Assembly (NCBI GenBank): GCA_022574065.1
Contig: JACZST010000002.1
Location: forward strand, 1 to 30,309
Length of the DNA stretch: 30,309 nucleotides
Source: Acidobacteriota bacterium
Lineage (GTDB): Bacteria > Actinomycetota > Acidimicrobiia > Spongiisociales > UBA5794
Direction of reading: 5' to 3'
The notes under the pieces were generated by a model. It was not told the origin of the DNA and did no database searches. It worked only from the letters and a program-made list of their open reading frames with translations. Both the position numbers and the translations under genes were made by a program. Shown here piece after piece: positions 7,649-16,048 of the stretch (position 1 is the stretch's first letter; the number at the start of each line of letters is the position of its first letter).

Positions 7649-8379
7649 CCGCCGTCGATCGGTATGGTCACGCCAGTGACCACATCGAAACGAGGACCAC
7701 ATAGTTCGGCAACGATGGCTGCGACCTCGTCCCGAGTGACCAGCCGACCCAATGGTGTGGCGCGGGTGGCGCGCTCCACGAACGTCGGGTCGAACTCCGC
7801 CATGTCGTCCGCCGATTCGGCAATCTGGCCCGGAGCCACACAGTTCACGTTCACGTCCGGAGCAACCTCCACCGCGAGCCCTTCAGTGAACGTGATCAAG
7901 GCATCCTTGGCCAGGGTGTAGATCGAATGGTTCCGCACATATGCCGAACCCGCTGAAACGTTGACGACACGCCCCCAACCGAGCATCTCCGGAACCAACA
8001 ATCGGCTTGTCAGATAGGCAGCCTTCACGTTTGAAGTCCAAATACGGTCCCACTCGGATGGGTCGAGATCAACAAAGGATTCCATCGTGAAAGGCCCGGA
8101 GTTGTTGATCAGGAGATCGATAGGTCCGGGGGCCGCGGCAACGGCAGCATCGACCATGGCCCGGATCCCGCCTTCATGTGAGGTATCGCCGTAAACGGCT
8201 GCGTGGTCCCCAGCCGGGAGTCCCGCAATCAGCTCTTCGGCCTTGTCCATGGACTTGTGGTAGGTGACCAGAACATCGGCACCAGCATTGGCCAGGGCCT
8301 TGACGATGCTCGCTCCCAGGTTCCGCGAGGAAGCCGTTACCAGAGCCGTGTGGCCCTCCAAGTAGGTCTTTCCACTCAT
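7627..8379 (-). CDS. Short-chain dehydrogenase/reductase (SDR), first copy
   Basis: A 250-residue classical SDR of normal length. The nucleotide-binding turn reads TASSRNLGASI, a variant of TGxxxGxG with Ala in place of the first Gly. The structural motif is LLINNSGPF (NNSG for NNAG). The active site has Ser in VVNVSAGSAYV and the intact Tyr/Lys pair in SIYTLAKDAL. The C-terminus PIDGGWRL is usual for the family. It should oxidise an alcohol or reduce a ketone with NAD(P). It is last in the molybdenum hydroxylase operon, 9 bp after the HyuA stop, with an AAGGGGGG ribosome site. The second SDR at 15247 shares the unusual SRNLGA turn and YVRN-SIYTLA segment, so the two are paralogues. Confidence 0.92.
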   Translation of the reverse strand: MSGKTYLEGHTALVTASSRNLGASIVKALANAGADVLVTYHKSMDKAEELIAGLPAGDHAAVYGDTSHEGGIRAMVDAAVAAAPGPIDLLINNSGPFTMESFVDLDPSEWDRIWTSNVKAAYLTSRLLVPEMLGWGRVVNVSAGSAYVRNHSIYTLAKDALITFTEGLAVEVAPDVNVNCVAPGQIAESADDMAEFDPTFVERATRATPLGRLVTRDEVAAIVAELCGPRFDVVTGVTIPIDGGWRLAAF

Positions 8380-8388
8380 GGTCCCCCC

Positions 8389-9939
8389 TTATGTTTCCTT
8401 GGCCAGATCACCAACGGCCTTAACCCTGATGCGTATAGCGTTGCTAGGCAGGTACGCGAGCGGCACCTCCTCCACTTCGACGATTTCAACCGAAGGCGGG
8501 TCGGCTCCAGCCGCTATCGCCAGTTGTGATGCCTCCTCCTTAGCTTGCTCGAGTGCCGCCGGGCGGCCACTTTCAGCGATGGAATAAACCCGGTCGGTCT
8601 CCCCTCCCACCTGGGCGATCGCCGCGCCGACGGCGTTGGCCACTGAGAAGTGTTCGGGACGGATGACGACCGAGGCACATGTCAGATGGTCCTCCAAAAG
8701 CACGCCGCCGCCGCCAACAACAATCAACGGGACGGGATCTGAAGAAGTCTTCATACTGTCAACCGCGTCGGACACCGATTGCTGGATATGGCGGACGGCC
8801 CAGCGCACCAGATCACCGTCGAGACCCTTGACCAGACTCGCATCACCAATGTCGGCCATCCCCGCCGCCACAGCCACATCGGTAGCCGTCAGAGTGTCGC
8901 CACCGAACACCCGCGCCCGTGACAGTAAGTCGTAGCCAACGCTGTCAGGGCCGACTTCGATCTGGCCAGATTCACCACGCACCAGGCTGCCACCCCCGAT
9001 ACCCAACGAGAGAACATCGGGCATGCGAAAGTTGGTGCGTACTCCCCCAATCTCCACTCCGATCGATGCCTCCCTTGGGAACCCGCTGACCAGCACCCCG
9101 ATATCAGCCGTCGTCCCACCGACATCGACTACAGCTGCGGCGCTCATATCGCTTAGGAATGCCGCCCCGCGCATCGAGTTCGTAGGTCCCGATGCGAATG
9201 TAGCCACAGGGTATTGCTTGGCGTACTCAGCATTCATCAGCGTGCCGTCGTTCTGGCTGATGTATAGCGGAGCGTCGATGATCAGCTCTTCAAGCGCAGA
9301 TTGGAACGCCTCAACAATAGAAACGGCGAGTGGTCGCAGACAGGCGTTCAGAATCGTGGCGTTCTCCCGCTCGAGCAGCCCGATTCGGCCGATTTCATGC
9401 GACAAGGTGATGACCATATCGGGAACCTCGGACCGTATTACTTCGGCTGCCTCCCTTTCAAACTCGCCGTTGACTGGGGAGAACACTGACGTGATGGCCA
9501 TTGAGCGGACTCCATTGGCTGCCGTTGTTGAGGCAACCCGCTTCAGCTCATCGTGATCGAGTGCGCTGATCTCTCGACCATCGAATTCGTGACCGCCGTG
9601 GCAGATGTACCCGTGGTTGCCGATGGCCTGTCGTAGCCGATCAGGCCAGTCGACCAAAGGTGGTAGCGCCTCGGTCGCCGGTAGACCCAGACGCACGGCG
9701 GCCGTCGGCACCAGACGCCTCGTCTCGACCACAGCGTTGGTGAAGTGAGTGGTCCCAATCATGACGCTCGTCACTTCAGCGGGCAACAATGTTCCTTCGT
9801 CGACGAGAGACCGCAGTGCAGTCACGATGCCAGTGGTCACATCCGGTGTGGTCGGCGACTTGACCGTCCCCAGCACCGACCGCTCAGTCATAACCACTGC
9901 GTCGGTGTTGGTGCCGCCGACGTCGACGCCTACCCGCAC
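8389..9939 (-). CDS. HyuA-like hydantoinase/oxoprolinase family ATPase, short form
   Basis: A 516-residue member of the ATP-dependent hydantoinase/oxoprolinase family (acetate/sugar-kinase fold). The phosphate-1 loop is VGVDVGGTNTDAVVM at the N-terminus. The second loop is VVDVGGTTADIGVLVSG (about residues 270-285), and the adenosine loop is LIVVGGGGVLL. Family members cleave cyclic amides or activate carbonyl groups at the expense of ATP. The protein is shorter than HyuA of two-subunit hydantoinases (about 680 residues) and no HyuB gene is present. The GTG at 9939 is used, 24 bp after the Mo subunit stop. A DUF917 gene is close by, a pairing often found for this short form, so the two may act together. 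The substrate is unknown. Confidence 0.9.
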   Translation of the reverse strand: MRVGVDVGGTNTDAVVMTERSVLGTVKSPTTPDVTTGIVTALRSLVDEGTLLPAEVTSVMIGTTHFTNAVVETRRLVPTAAVRLGLPATEALPPLVDWPDRLRQAIGNHGYICHGGHEFDGREISALDHDELKRVASTTAANGVRSMAITSVFSPVNGEFEREAAEVIRSEVPDMVITLSHEIGRIGLLERENATILNACLRPLAVSIVEAFQSALEELIIDAPLYISQNDGTLMNAEYAKQYPVATFASGPTNSMRGAAFLSDMSAAAVVDVGGTTADIGVLVSGFPREASIGVEIGGVRTNFRMPDVLSLGIGGGSLVRGESGQIEVGPDSVGYDLLSRARVFGGDTLTATDVAVAAGMADIGDASLVKGLDGDLVRWAVRHIQQSVSDAVDSMKTSSDPVPLIVVGGGGVLLEDHLTCASVVIRPEHFSVANAVGAAIAQVGGETDRVYSIAESGRPAALEQAKEEASQLAIAAGADPPSVEIVEVEEVPLAYLPSNAIRIRVKAVGDLAKET

Positions 9940-9963
9940 AACAACTCCGTCGGCGGACTGCCG

Positions 9964-12237
9964 TTAGCCTTCGAGGGCATCGAGGACGGCTTCGGGTGTG
10001 ATGGGGATCTTGTCGATTGGCCTGCCGATCGCGTCCGCCACCGCGTTGGCGATCGCCCCAGCCACGGGCACGATTGGCGGTTCGGCTACTCCCTTGGCGC
10101 CATAGGGCCCGGCGGAGGCCTCGTGCTGCAGGAGCACAGCCTCAACGTCGGGAACATCAACGGCCAGTGGCAGTCCGTAGGTCTCCAATGACCGCTGCAC
10201 ATACTTTCCCCCTTCGATGTCCAGCCTCTCCCACAGTGCGTACCCCAGGCCCTGAGCGACTCCACCCTGGATCTGACCTGCGACGCCCTGAGGATTGATC
10301 GTCTTGCCAACCTCTTGAGCCACGAGATATCGGAGAACGATGACGTTCCCCGTTACCGGATCTACTTCCACCTCAGCAATGTGGAGGTGGTAGGTCGGAG
10401 TGGGCCAGGTTGGCAACAGCATCCCTGTGGCGCATGTCGGATTGAAGGCAGGGATCGGCGTGGTATAAGAGCCAGTGGCAGCGATCGGGCCCTCGGTGAA
10501 CATCGCCGTCGCTGCAACCTCGGCGAGGGTCACCCGTGATGATCGATCGCCTGTCACATGGACCTCACCGTGCTCGACCACGAGATCCTCTTCCGCCGCC
10601 TCAAGCATGGTTGCCGCGGTTTTCAGCACGCTGTTCTTCACCTCGGCGGTAGCTTCGAATGCAGCCCGGCCGACCACGTGCGTTGTGCGGCTTCCCTGGG
10701 AGCCAGCGTCATACCCGGCAGTATCGGTATCGGGCATGGTAACGACGACCTGATCGGCGGACAAGCCGAGACCCTCTGCCGCGATTTGTCGTACCCCCAT
10801 CGTCACGGCGCCGGATCCATTGTCGGTCGCGGCAGTGATGACCCCCAACGTGCCATCCTCGTTGAGCTTGACCGTGGCCTGTCCTGGCGCCGGGTTGGTA
10901 AGCCACACAGCGGCTGCCATGCCCACCCCACAAAGAGGGTCCTTCCCCAACTCAGCCCACGGCGCTCGCTCTTCGAGCACTTCGAATGCTTCCCGGAGAA
11001 TCGAGGCATCACTGAGGATCTGGCCGTTGAGCATTTCATCGCCGTCGTCCATCAACGCCTGTAGCCGGTAATCACGTCTGTTCACCCCCAGCTCGTTGGC
11101 GATGTGGTCCATGTGCCTCTCGAGCGCGAACACCAGATACGTGCCGCTCACTCCTCGAAAGGCGCCCGTGGGCGCGGTGTTCGTGTAGACCGCCCGGGTG
11201 GCCACCCGGGCGGTGCCTACCCGATACACAGAACCAAAAACGAACATCGGGATGCTGGTCAGATACGGCGCATCGATGGCGTAGGCACCACTATCGAAGA
11301 CGACGTCCACATCAAGAGCCAGGATCTTTCCGGCACTGTCCACTGCAGAGCGGATCTTCACCACCGCGTTCTCGCGGCAGGGAGCGGTGAGAAGGTCCTC
11401 CTGACGCGTGTTGACCATTTTGACCGGCCGCCCGGTCCGGCGAGCCAGAAAAGCCGCGTAGGCCTCGAGACCGAGGTCGAGTTTGGCCCCGAACGCCCCG
11501 CCGATGTGATGTCCGATCACGCGCACCGCGGACTTAGGGACGCCAAGAGTCTGGGCGACGCGGTCGCGCACGTTAAAGGGGAACTGATGCGAGACATGAA
11601 TAGTGAACCGGCCAGCTTCATATGTGGCGAGGGCCATCTTGGGCTCGAGGTAGGCCTGGTACTGCCGGGGAGCGCCATAGACGTCCTCCACCACGAGATC
11701 GGCGGTCTCGAACACTGCATCCACATCGCCAGGATCCGCCACGGTCTCACTCACGATGTTGCCGTCTCGCGGCCACTCGAGATTGCCCATGGTCGCGAAG
11801 GTGGCCCAGCCCGGATGTACGAGCCTGGCACCCGGTGCCAGGGCCTGCTCCGGAGTCGCCACCGGCTCCTGCTCCTCGATCTCGAACTCGATGGCCCCGA
11901 GGGCGGCCTTGGCGATCTCTGGGGTTTCTGCCACGACCGCGGCCAACGGCTCTCCCTCGTATGTGATGTAGTCGGTGGCAAAGAGAGGCATGTCGAACAA
12001 AACGATGCCGGTGCGCTCGTTTGGCACTTCTGCAGCAGTGACAACAGCATGCACGCCGTCCATCGACACCGCCGTGCCGGTGGCAATCGACATCAGCCGG
12101 CCCGCTGCGACGGGAGAGCGGAGAAGCTGCGCATAGACCATTCCGGGCAGGGAGAAGTCGACACCGAATACGGCGGCGCCACTCACTTTGGCGTCACCGT
12201 CGCTTCTCGGAGCGCTCGTTCCAACGGTCACCGTCAT
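9964..12237 (-). CDS. Molybdenum hydroxylase, molybdopterin-binding large subunit (xanthine dehydrogenase family)
   Basis: A 757-residue catalytic subunit. The a/b hammerhead domain begins at about residue 12 (DGDAKVSGAAVFGVDF). The Mo-cofactor domain contains GGAFGAKLDLGLEAYAA (about 240) and TGAFRGVSGTYLVFALER (about 375). The C-terminal GAKGVAEPP carries the catalytic Glu at about 719. The CO-dehydrogenase active-site loop AYRCSFR is absent, so this is not a CO dehydrogenase. The enzyme hydroxylates a carbon next to ring nitrogen or an aldehyde carbon, using water as oxygen source. Start and stop overlap the 2Fe-2S gene (ATGA). The substrate is probably an N-heterocycle, judged from the HyuA and DUF917 neighbours. 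Confidence 0.94.
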   Translation of the reverse strand: MTVTVGTSAPRSDGDAKVSGAAVFGVDFSLPGMVYAQLLRSPVAAGRLMSIATGTAVSMDGVHAVVTAAEVPNERTGIVLFDMPLFATDYITYEGEPLAAVVAETPEIAKAALGAIEFEIEEQEPVATPEQALAPGARLVHPGWATFATMGNLEWPRDGNIVSETVADPGDVDAVFETADLVVEDVYGAPRQYQAYLEPKMALATYEAGRFTIHVSHQFPFNVRDRVAQTLGVPKSAVRVIGHHIGGAFGAKLDLGLEAYAAFLARRTGRPVKMVNTRQEDLLTAPCRENAVVKIRSAVDSAGKILALDVDVVFDSGAYAIDAPYLTSIPMFVFGSVYRVGTARVATRAVYTNTAPTGAFRGVSGTYLVFALERHMDHIANELGVNRRDYRLQALMDDGDEMLNGQILSDASILREAFEVLEERAPWAELGKDPLCGVGMAAAVWLTNPAPGQATVKLNEDGTLGVITAATDNGSGAVTMGVRQIAAEGLGLSADQVVVTMPDTDTAGYDAGSQGSRTTHVVGRAAFEATAEVKNSVLKTAATMLEAAEEDLVVEHGEVHVTGDRSSRVTLAEVAATAMFTEGPIAATGSYTTPIPAFNPTCATGMLLPTWPTPTYHLHIAEVEVDPVTGNVIVLRYLVAQEVGKTINPQGVAGQIQGGVAQGLGYALWERLDIEGGKYVQRSLETYGLPLAVDVPDVEAVLLQHEASAGPYGAKGVAEPPIVPVAGAIANAVADAIGRPIDKIPITPEAVLDALEG

Positions 12238-12716
12238 GGTCGCGTTGATTCCGCGGTTACTGCAGCGACCGCTTCGATGATCTGTCGGTAGCCGGTACAG
12301 CGGCAGATGTTGCCGTCAAGGGCTTCCCTCACCTCGAAGGAGGAGGGAGAGGGATTCTCCTCGAGCAACGCCGTGAGCGTCATCAGAAAGCCCGGAGTGC
12401 AGAACCCGCACTGGACCGAGCCGTGGTCGATGAAGGCCTGCTGGAGCGGCCCTAGTGCGCCGTCCCCGGACAACCCCTCGACGGTGCGCACTTGTCGTCC
12501 TTCGAGCGCGGCGGTGAGGAGTATGCAAGAGTCCACTGGTCTGTCGTCGACGAGGACAGTGCACGCGCCGCACTCTCCTTCGACACATCCATCCTTGGTG
12601 CCGGTCAGGCGTAGTCGCTCGCGCAAAGTGCGCAAAAGGGTCTCACCGGGACCAACTTCAAGGCGATGGGCGACCCCGTTGACGCTGAAAGCCACTGCAA
12701 CACCATTGACCGTCAT
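12234..12716 (-). CDS. Molybdenum hydroxylase, 2Fe-2S small subunit
   Basis: A 160-residue iron-sulfur subunit with two clusters. The plant-ferredoxin-type cluster uses the Cys of DGCVEGECGACTVLV and a further Cys in PVDSC. The second cluster, in the helical C-terminal domain, uses QCGFCTPGF and GNICRCTGY. It carries electrons from the Mo centre to FAD. The ATG at 12716 overlaps the FAD-subunit stop by 4 bp, and homology begins right there. An upstream start at 12737 would add only MPRSGDV from within the preceding gene. Gene order FAD, 2Fe-2S, Mo is the common arrangement in CoxMSL-type operons. Confidence 0.95.
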   Translation of the reverse strand: MTVNGVAVAFSVNGVAHRLEVGPGETLLRTLRERLRLTGTKDGCVEGECGACTVLVDDRPVDSCILLTAALEGRQVRTVEGLSGDGALGPLQQAFIDHGSVQCGFCTPGFLMTLTALLEENPSPSSFEVREALDGNICRCTGYRQIIEAVAAVTAESTRP

Positions 12717-13567
12717 GACGTCACCGCTTCTCGGCACTGGATTGCAGCCCGCTCGAGCAAGCCACCCAAGGTGCGCCTGCGATAGGAGGCCGAGGCCCGA
12801 GCATCATCGATCGGGCAGGCCGCGGCGCGTAACGCCTCACCGGCGGCGTCGAACACGCCTCCGTCCAACCGCGAGCCGATCAACGCCTTCTCCGCGTCTG
12901 GCACCCGCCTCGGTGTCGGAGCAACCGAACAAAGGGCAATACGAGCCGAATCGACTGTGCCGTCGGCTGCGAACCCGATCCGTACGGCCATGCCAACAAG
13001 AGCCACCTCCATGGCCCCACGCCTACCAACTTTGAGGTAGACCTCGCCGGAGCCCCTAGGCAATGGGTCGAGATCGATTGCCGTAAGCATCTCGTCCGGA
13101 TCCATCACCGTTTGGCGGCGGTCGAGAAAGAAGTCCATTAGCGCCAGTCGCCGTCTTCCGCGACGAGATGCCAGGGTGACATACGCATCGGCTACGAGCA
13201 GTGGCGGTACAGTATCTGCCGCCGGAGATGCATTGCAGATGTTCCCGCCGATGGTTCCAACTGCCTGCGTTTGCCAACCGCCCACCGTTCGAGCAGAAGC
13301 GGCCAGGGCCGGATGAACTGCTCCGATGACCTCATCAGTGGCGAGTACGCGGTGAGTCACGAGTGGACCGAGCGTGGTTCGGTGGTTGAGAGAGACGGTT
13401 GTCAAGTCTTCAATGCCCTCGATATGGACGAAAGCCTCTGGCGCAATCTCGCCTGCCAGGTATTGAATCACCGCGTCGGTGCCACCAGCGAGTACCAGCG
13501 CATCATCGCCCAGTTCGCCCAAGAGGTCGAGTGCTTCGTCCAGGGTTTGGGCTCGGTGAAACTGCAT
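12713..13567 (-). CDS. Molybdenum hydroxylase, FAD-binding medium subunit
   Basis: A 284-residue FAD subunit of the CoxM/XdhB type. The two diphosphate-binding loops are ALVLAGGTDAVI (about residues 25-36) and TIGGNICNASPAADTVP (about 108-124). The C-terminal CO-dehydrogenase-flavoprotein domain follows (GGVFDAAGEALRAAACP). It accepts electrons from the 2Fe-2S subunit and passes them to NAD or another acceptor. It is the first gene of the five-gene operon and lies back to back with the DUF917 gene. Confidence 0.94.
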   Translation of the reverse strand: MQFHRAQTLDEALDLLGELGDDALVLAGGTDAVIQYLAGEIAPEAFVHIEGIEDLTTVSLNHRTTLGPLVTHRVLATDEVIGAVHPALAASARTVGGWQTQAVGTIGGNICNASPAADTVPPLLVADAYVTLASRRGRRRLALMDFFLDRRQTVMDPDEMLTAIDLDPLPRGSGEVYLKVGRRGAMEVALVGMAVRIGFAADGTVDSARIALCSVAPTPRRVPDAEKALIGSRLDGGVFDAAGEALRAAACPIDDARASASYRRRTLGGLLERAAIQCREAVTS

Positions 13568-13635
13568 ATCTGTCCAACGCTCCCTTTATCCTGCCGTGTC
13601 GTCCCCTGGCCCTGACAAAAGGCCATGGCTATTTC

Positions 13636-13665
13636 ATAATATGCCTGTCCTATAACATTGGGCAA
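13636..13665 (-). promoter_or_regulatory. Predicted promoter of the molybdenum hydroxylase operon
   Basis: On the minus strand TATTAT (13641-13636) lies 18 nt after TTGCCC (13665-13660). This is in the 146-bp gap between the divergent FAD-subunit and DUF917 genes. The local AT content is much higher than in the flanking genes. A TATAAC at 13651-13656 on the plus strand could serve the DUF917 gene, but no good -35 partner is seen. Confidence 0.5.
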
Positions 13666-13713
13666 CGACCGGGCCAATCTTGGTCTGGCTGCCTGAGCCC
13701 TGGAGGTTTTGCT

Positions 13714-14784
13714 GTGTGGGAAGTTGTCGAAGCCGATCTGCTCCCCGTGTCTATAGGAGCAGGGATCCTGGGCACAGGAGGTGGCGGAAACCCTTATCTT
13801 GGTTACCTGAGAGTGAGGGAGGAGCTCCGCTCAGGAGCCACCGTGAAAGTGATCGATCCCGAGGAGATCGAAGACGACGACAGGCTGGTCGTCGTTGGTG
13901 GTATGGGTTCTCCAGTGGTCACTTACGAGAAGATCGCGCAGGGTGGCGAGGAGACAGCGGCAGCACGCGCTCTCGAAGAGCACCTGGGAGAGAAGTTCGA
14001 TGCAATCGCTCCGTTCGAGATGGGCGGCGGCAATTCGATGGTACCGATGATCGTGTCGGCAAGGATGGGAATCCCGTTGGTGGATGGCGATGGCATGGGT
14101 CGGGCCTTCCCGGAGCTGCAAATGATCACCTATCTCATTTACGGCGGCAGTCCTGCGCCTTCGGCATTGGCCGACGAGCGTGGCAACGTGGTTGTGTTTT
14201 CGGAGGTCGTCGATGCCAGGTGGTTGGAGCGAATTGCCCGTGCTGCGACGATCGAAATGGGGGGCCACGCCGGTCTCGCCACCGCGGTCATGGACGGGGC
14301 GTTCTGCAAAAGGTCGATCATCCCAAACACACTCCGGCTTGCCCGATCAATCGGCCGAGCCGTGCTGCACGCCCGGAAAACGAAGAACGATCCTTCGGCC
14401 GCGGTCATCGCCGTCGCCGGAGGAATGCGCTATCTGAGGGGAAAGGTGACAGACGTCCACCGGCGCCCCGCCAAGGGGTTTGCCCGTGGTCACGTGGTCC
14501 TTGAAGGAGTGGGCGAGGATGCCGGGCGCTCGATCCGGATCGAGTTCCAGAACGAAAACCTGGTGATCTGGGAAGACGACGAGCCAAAGGTGACTGTTCC
14601 TGATCTGATCAGCCTCGTCATCACCGAGACCGGGGAACCGATCACGACCGAGCTAATCCGCTACGGCTTTCGCGCCGACGTCCTCGTCCTCAAGCGCCCA
14701 GACCTACTCGCGACCGAGGAAGCGCTCGCAGTCGTCGGCCCACGCGCCTTTGGCATCGACCTCGACTACCAGCCGGTCTTCTAG
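13714..14784 (+). CDS. DUF917 family protein (S-methyl-thiohydantoin desulfurase-like)
   Basis: A 356-residue protein of the DUF917 family (PF06032, now named after S-methyl-thiohydantoin desulfurase). The N-terminal signature GAGILGTGGGGNPYLG is present. So are VVVGGMGSPVV, FEMGGGNSMVPM and GIPLVDGDGMGRAFPEL, the conserved Asp/Gly-rich core. The C-terminal domain reads RSIRIEFQNENLVIWEDD and later PDLISLVITETGEPITTE. The GTG at 13714 is chosen because TGGAGG lies 7 nt upstream and homology starts directly. The 105 upstream codons of the open frame cover the intergenic region and the antisense of the FAD gene. Members act on (thio)hydantoin rings or are uncharacterised partners of HyuA. The exact reaction here is not known. 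Confidence 0.9.
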   Translation: MWEVVEADLLPVSIGAGILGTGGGGNPYLGYLRVREELRSGATVKVIDPEEIEDDDRLVVVGGMGSPVVTYEKIAQGGEETAAARALEEHLGEKFDAIAPFEMGGGNSMVPMIVSARMGIPLVDGDGMGRAFPELQMITYLIYGGSPAPSALADERGNVVVFSEVVDARWLERIARAATIEMGGHAGLATAVMDGAFCKRSIIPNTLRLARSIGRAVLHARKTKNDPSAAVIAVAGGMRYLRGKVTDVHRRPAKGFARGHVVLEGVGEDAGRSIRIEFQNENLVIWEDDEPKVTVPDLISLVITETGEPITTELIRYGFRADVLVLKRPDLLATEEALAVVGPRAFGIDLDYQPVF

Positions 14785-15182
14785 GCCTTCGAGCCTGGCT
14801 CGTACTTCTCGAAATGCTCGTGAACGAGTCGAACGTCGTTGTTCTCGTGAAGCGACACGATCTTCCCTTCTCTGACTTCAAAAACATCGACACCATGGTT
14901 GCTCCAGGGTGCCCCTGCGGCGGTACGAGCGGTTTCGGTCCAAGTCACCGCAGCATGATCGCCATCGATCACCTTGCGCTCAATCCGAAAGTCGAGGTCA
15001 ACGAGCAGTCCCGCAGAGTGATCAAAGAATCGCCGCGCCTCGTCGATGCCTTGTTCATCAACCTGCCCTAAGAACCGAAAAGCGATGTCTTCGCTGAAGG
15101 TCGCCAACATCCCTGCTGGATCGCCAGCGAGATAGGCTTCGTATAGATCGTCGATGACTCGCCGAGTTTCTTCATTCCCCAT
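14781..15182 (-). CDS. SnoaL/NTF2-like protein, first copy
   Basis: A 133-residue protein with the cone-shaped NTF2-like fold pattern. It reads IDDLYEAYLAGDPAGMLATF, then a hydrophobic strand region, and ends with GVDVFEVREGKIVSLHENNDV. Such proteins are ketosteroid-isomerase-like enzymes or small-molecule-binding cyclases and hydrolases. Substrates cannot be predicted. A strong AAGGAGGG ribosome site precedes the ATG at 15182. It is last in the operon starting at 20488. Its stop overlaps the stop of the convergent DUF917 gene by 4 bp, so no terminator fits between them. Confidence 0.85.
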   Translation of the reverse strand: MGNEETRRVIDDLYEAYLAGDPAGMLATFSEDIAFRFLGQVDEQGIDEARRFFDHSAGLLVDLDFRIERKVIDGDHAAVTWTETARTAAGAPWSNHGVDVFEVREGKIVSLHENNDVRLVHEHFEKYEPGSKA

Positions 15183-15246
15183 ATACCCTCCTTAGTTCGT
15201 CTGCTCAGCACGGAGACACATCACACCGTCTGCGCGAGCCAGACCG

Positions 15247-16026
15247 CTAGAACGTGTTGAGGCGCAACCCGCCATCGACCGGAACCGTCACGCCGGTGAC
15301 CGAGTCGAACACCGGGCTACACAGCAACACGACCATGTCGGCGAGCTCCCGCCGTGTGACAAGACGTCCCCGTGGCGTTGAGTTCATCACTTTCTCAGCC
15401 CATTCGGGGGCTTTTTCCCTGAGTTCTCCGAGACTTTCGTAGATCTGACCGGGAGCGATGGCATTGACCAGAATCTCCGGGGCCAGCTCCAGCGCCAGCT
15501 CCTCGGTGAGTGTGATGATCGCTGCGTTCGCCAGGGTGTAGATGGATCGATTGCGAACGTATGCAGACGACGCAGAGAGGTTGACGATGCGCCCCCAACC
15601 ATGATCTTTCATCCCAGGAGCAGCAGCACGCGTCATCAGATATGTTGCCTTCGCTTTGACATTCCAAACTCGATCAAACTCGCCTTCCTCCAGCTCGAGA
15701 AAAGGCTTGGCAATGTAAGGACCGGCGTTGTTTACGAGGATGTCGATCGGTCCGTCAAGGGCTCGCTTGGCCTCCGCAATGATCCGCTCGGAGTCGCTCG
15801 GATCGGAGACATCTCCGCCCACAGCCAAATGACGACCGTGGTCCACATCCGGGAGAGACGCTACGACCACCTCAGCCTCGTCACGGGAACTACGGTAGTT
15901 GACGGCGACAGCGGTTCCCGAAGCCGCCAGACGGAGGGCGATCTCGGCACCAAGGTTGCGTGAAGCGCCTGTTACGACGGCTCGGTGCCCGGCGAGCTCA
16001 GCCATGGTTGCGTGAGTGCCGGTCAT
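15247..16026 (-). CDS. SDR-family protein lacking the catalytic lysine, second copy
   Basis: A 259-residue SDR-fold protein. The cofactor turn VVTGASRNLGAEIAL, the NNAG motif (ILVNNAGPYIA) and the C-terminal PVDGGLRL are normal. The active-site Ser (NLSASSAYV) and Tyr (SIYTLAN) are present. The Lys of YxxxK is replaced by Asn (codon AAC at about 15527), whereas the paralogue at 7627 keeps Lys. It may use altered chemistry, serve as a binding subunit, or be catalytically weak. The start is uncertain. ATG 16026 lies 22 nt after the preceding stop, ATG 16005 is closer to the homology, and a longer frame to 16113 overlaps the upstream gene without homology. Confidence 0.85.
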   Translation of the reverse strand: MTGTHATMAELAGHRAVVTGASRNLGAEIALRLAASGTAVAVNYRSSRDEAEVVVASLPDVDHGRHLAVGGDVSDPSDSERIIAEAKRALDGPIDILVNNAGPYIAKPFLELEEGEFDRVWNVKAKATYLMTRAAAPGMKDHGWGRIVNLSASSAYVRNRSIYTLANAAIITLTEELALELAPEILVNAIAPGQIYESLGELREKAPEWAEKVMNSTPRGRLVTRRELADMVVLLCSPVFDSVTGVTVPVDGGLRLNTF

Positions 16027-16048
16027 GTCGGCCACGAGTTGGGGTAGC

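Noticed and set aside
9964..12237. Carbon monoxide dehydrogenase (CoxL) assignment for the Mo subunit
   Set aside because: The gene order fits CoxMSL, but the CoxL active-site loop AYRCSFR is absent and a GAFRG-type loop is found instead, so CO oxidation is not supported.
8910..12291. Long plus-strand frames opposite the Mo hydroxylase and HyuA genes (for example 11104-12291)
   Set aside because: They are antisense shadows of GC-rich genes, with no motifs and no ribosome sites. The minus-strand products are clearly conserved.
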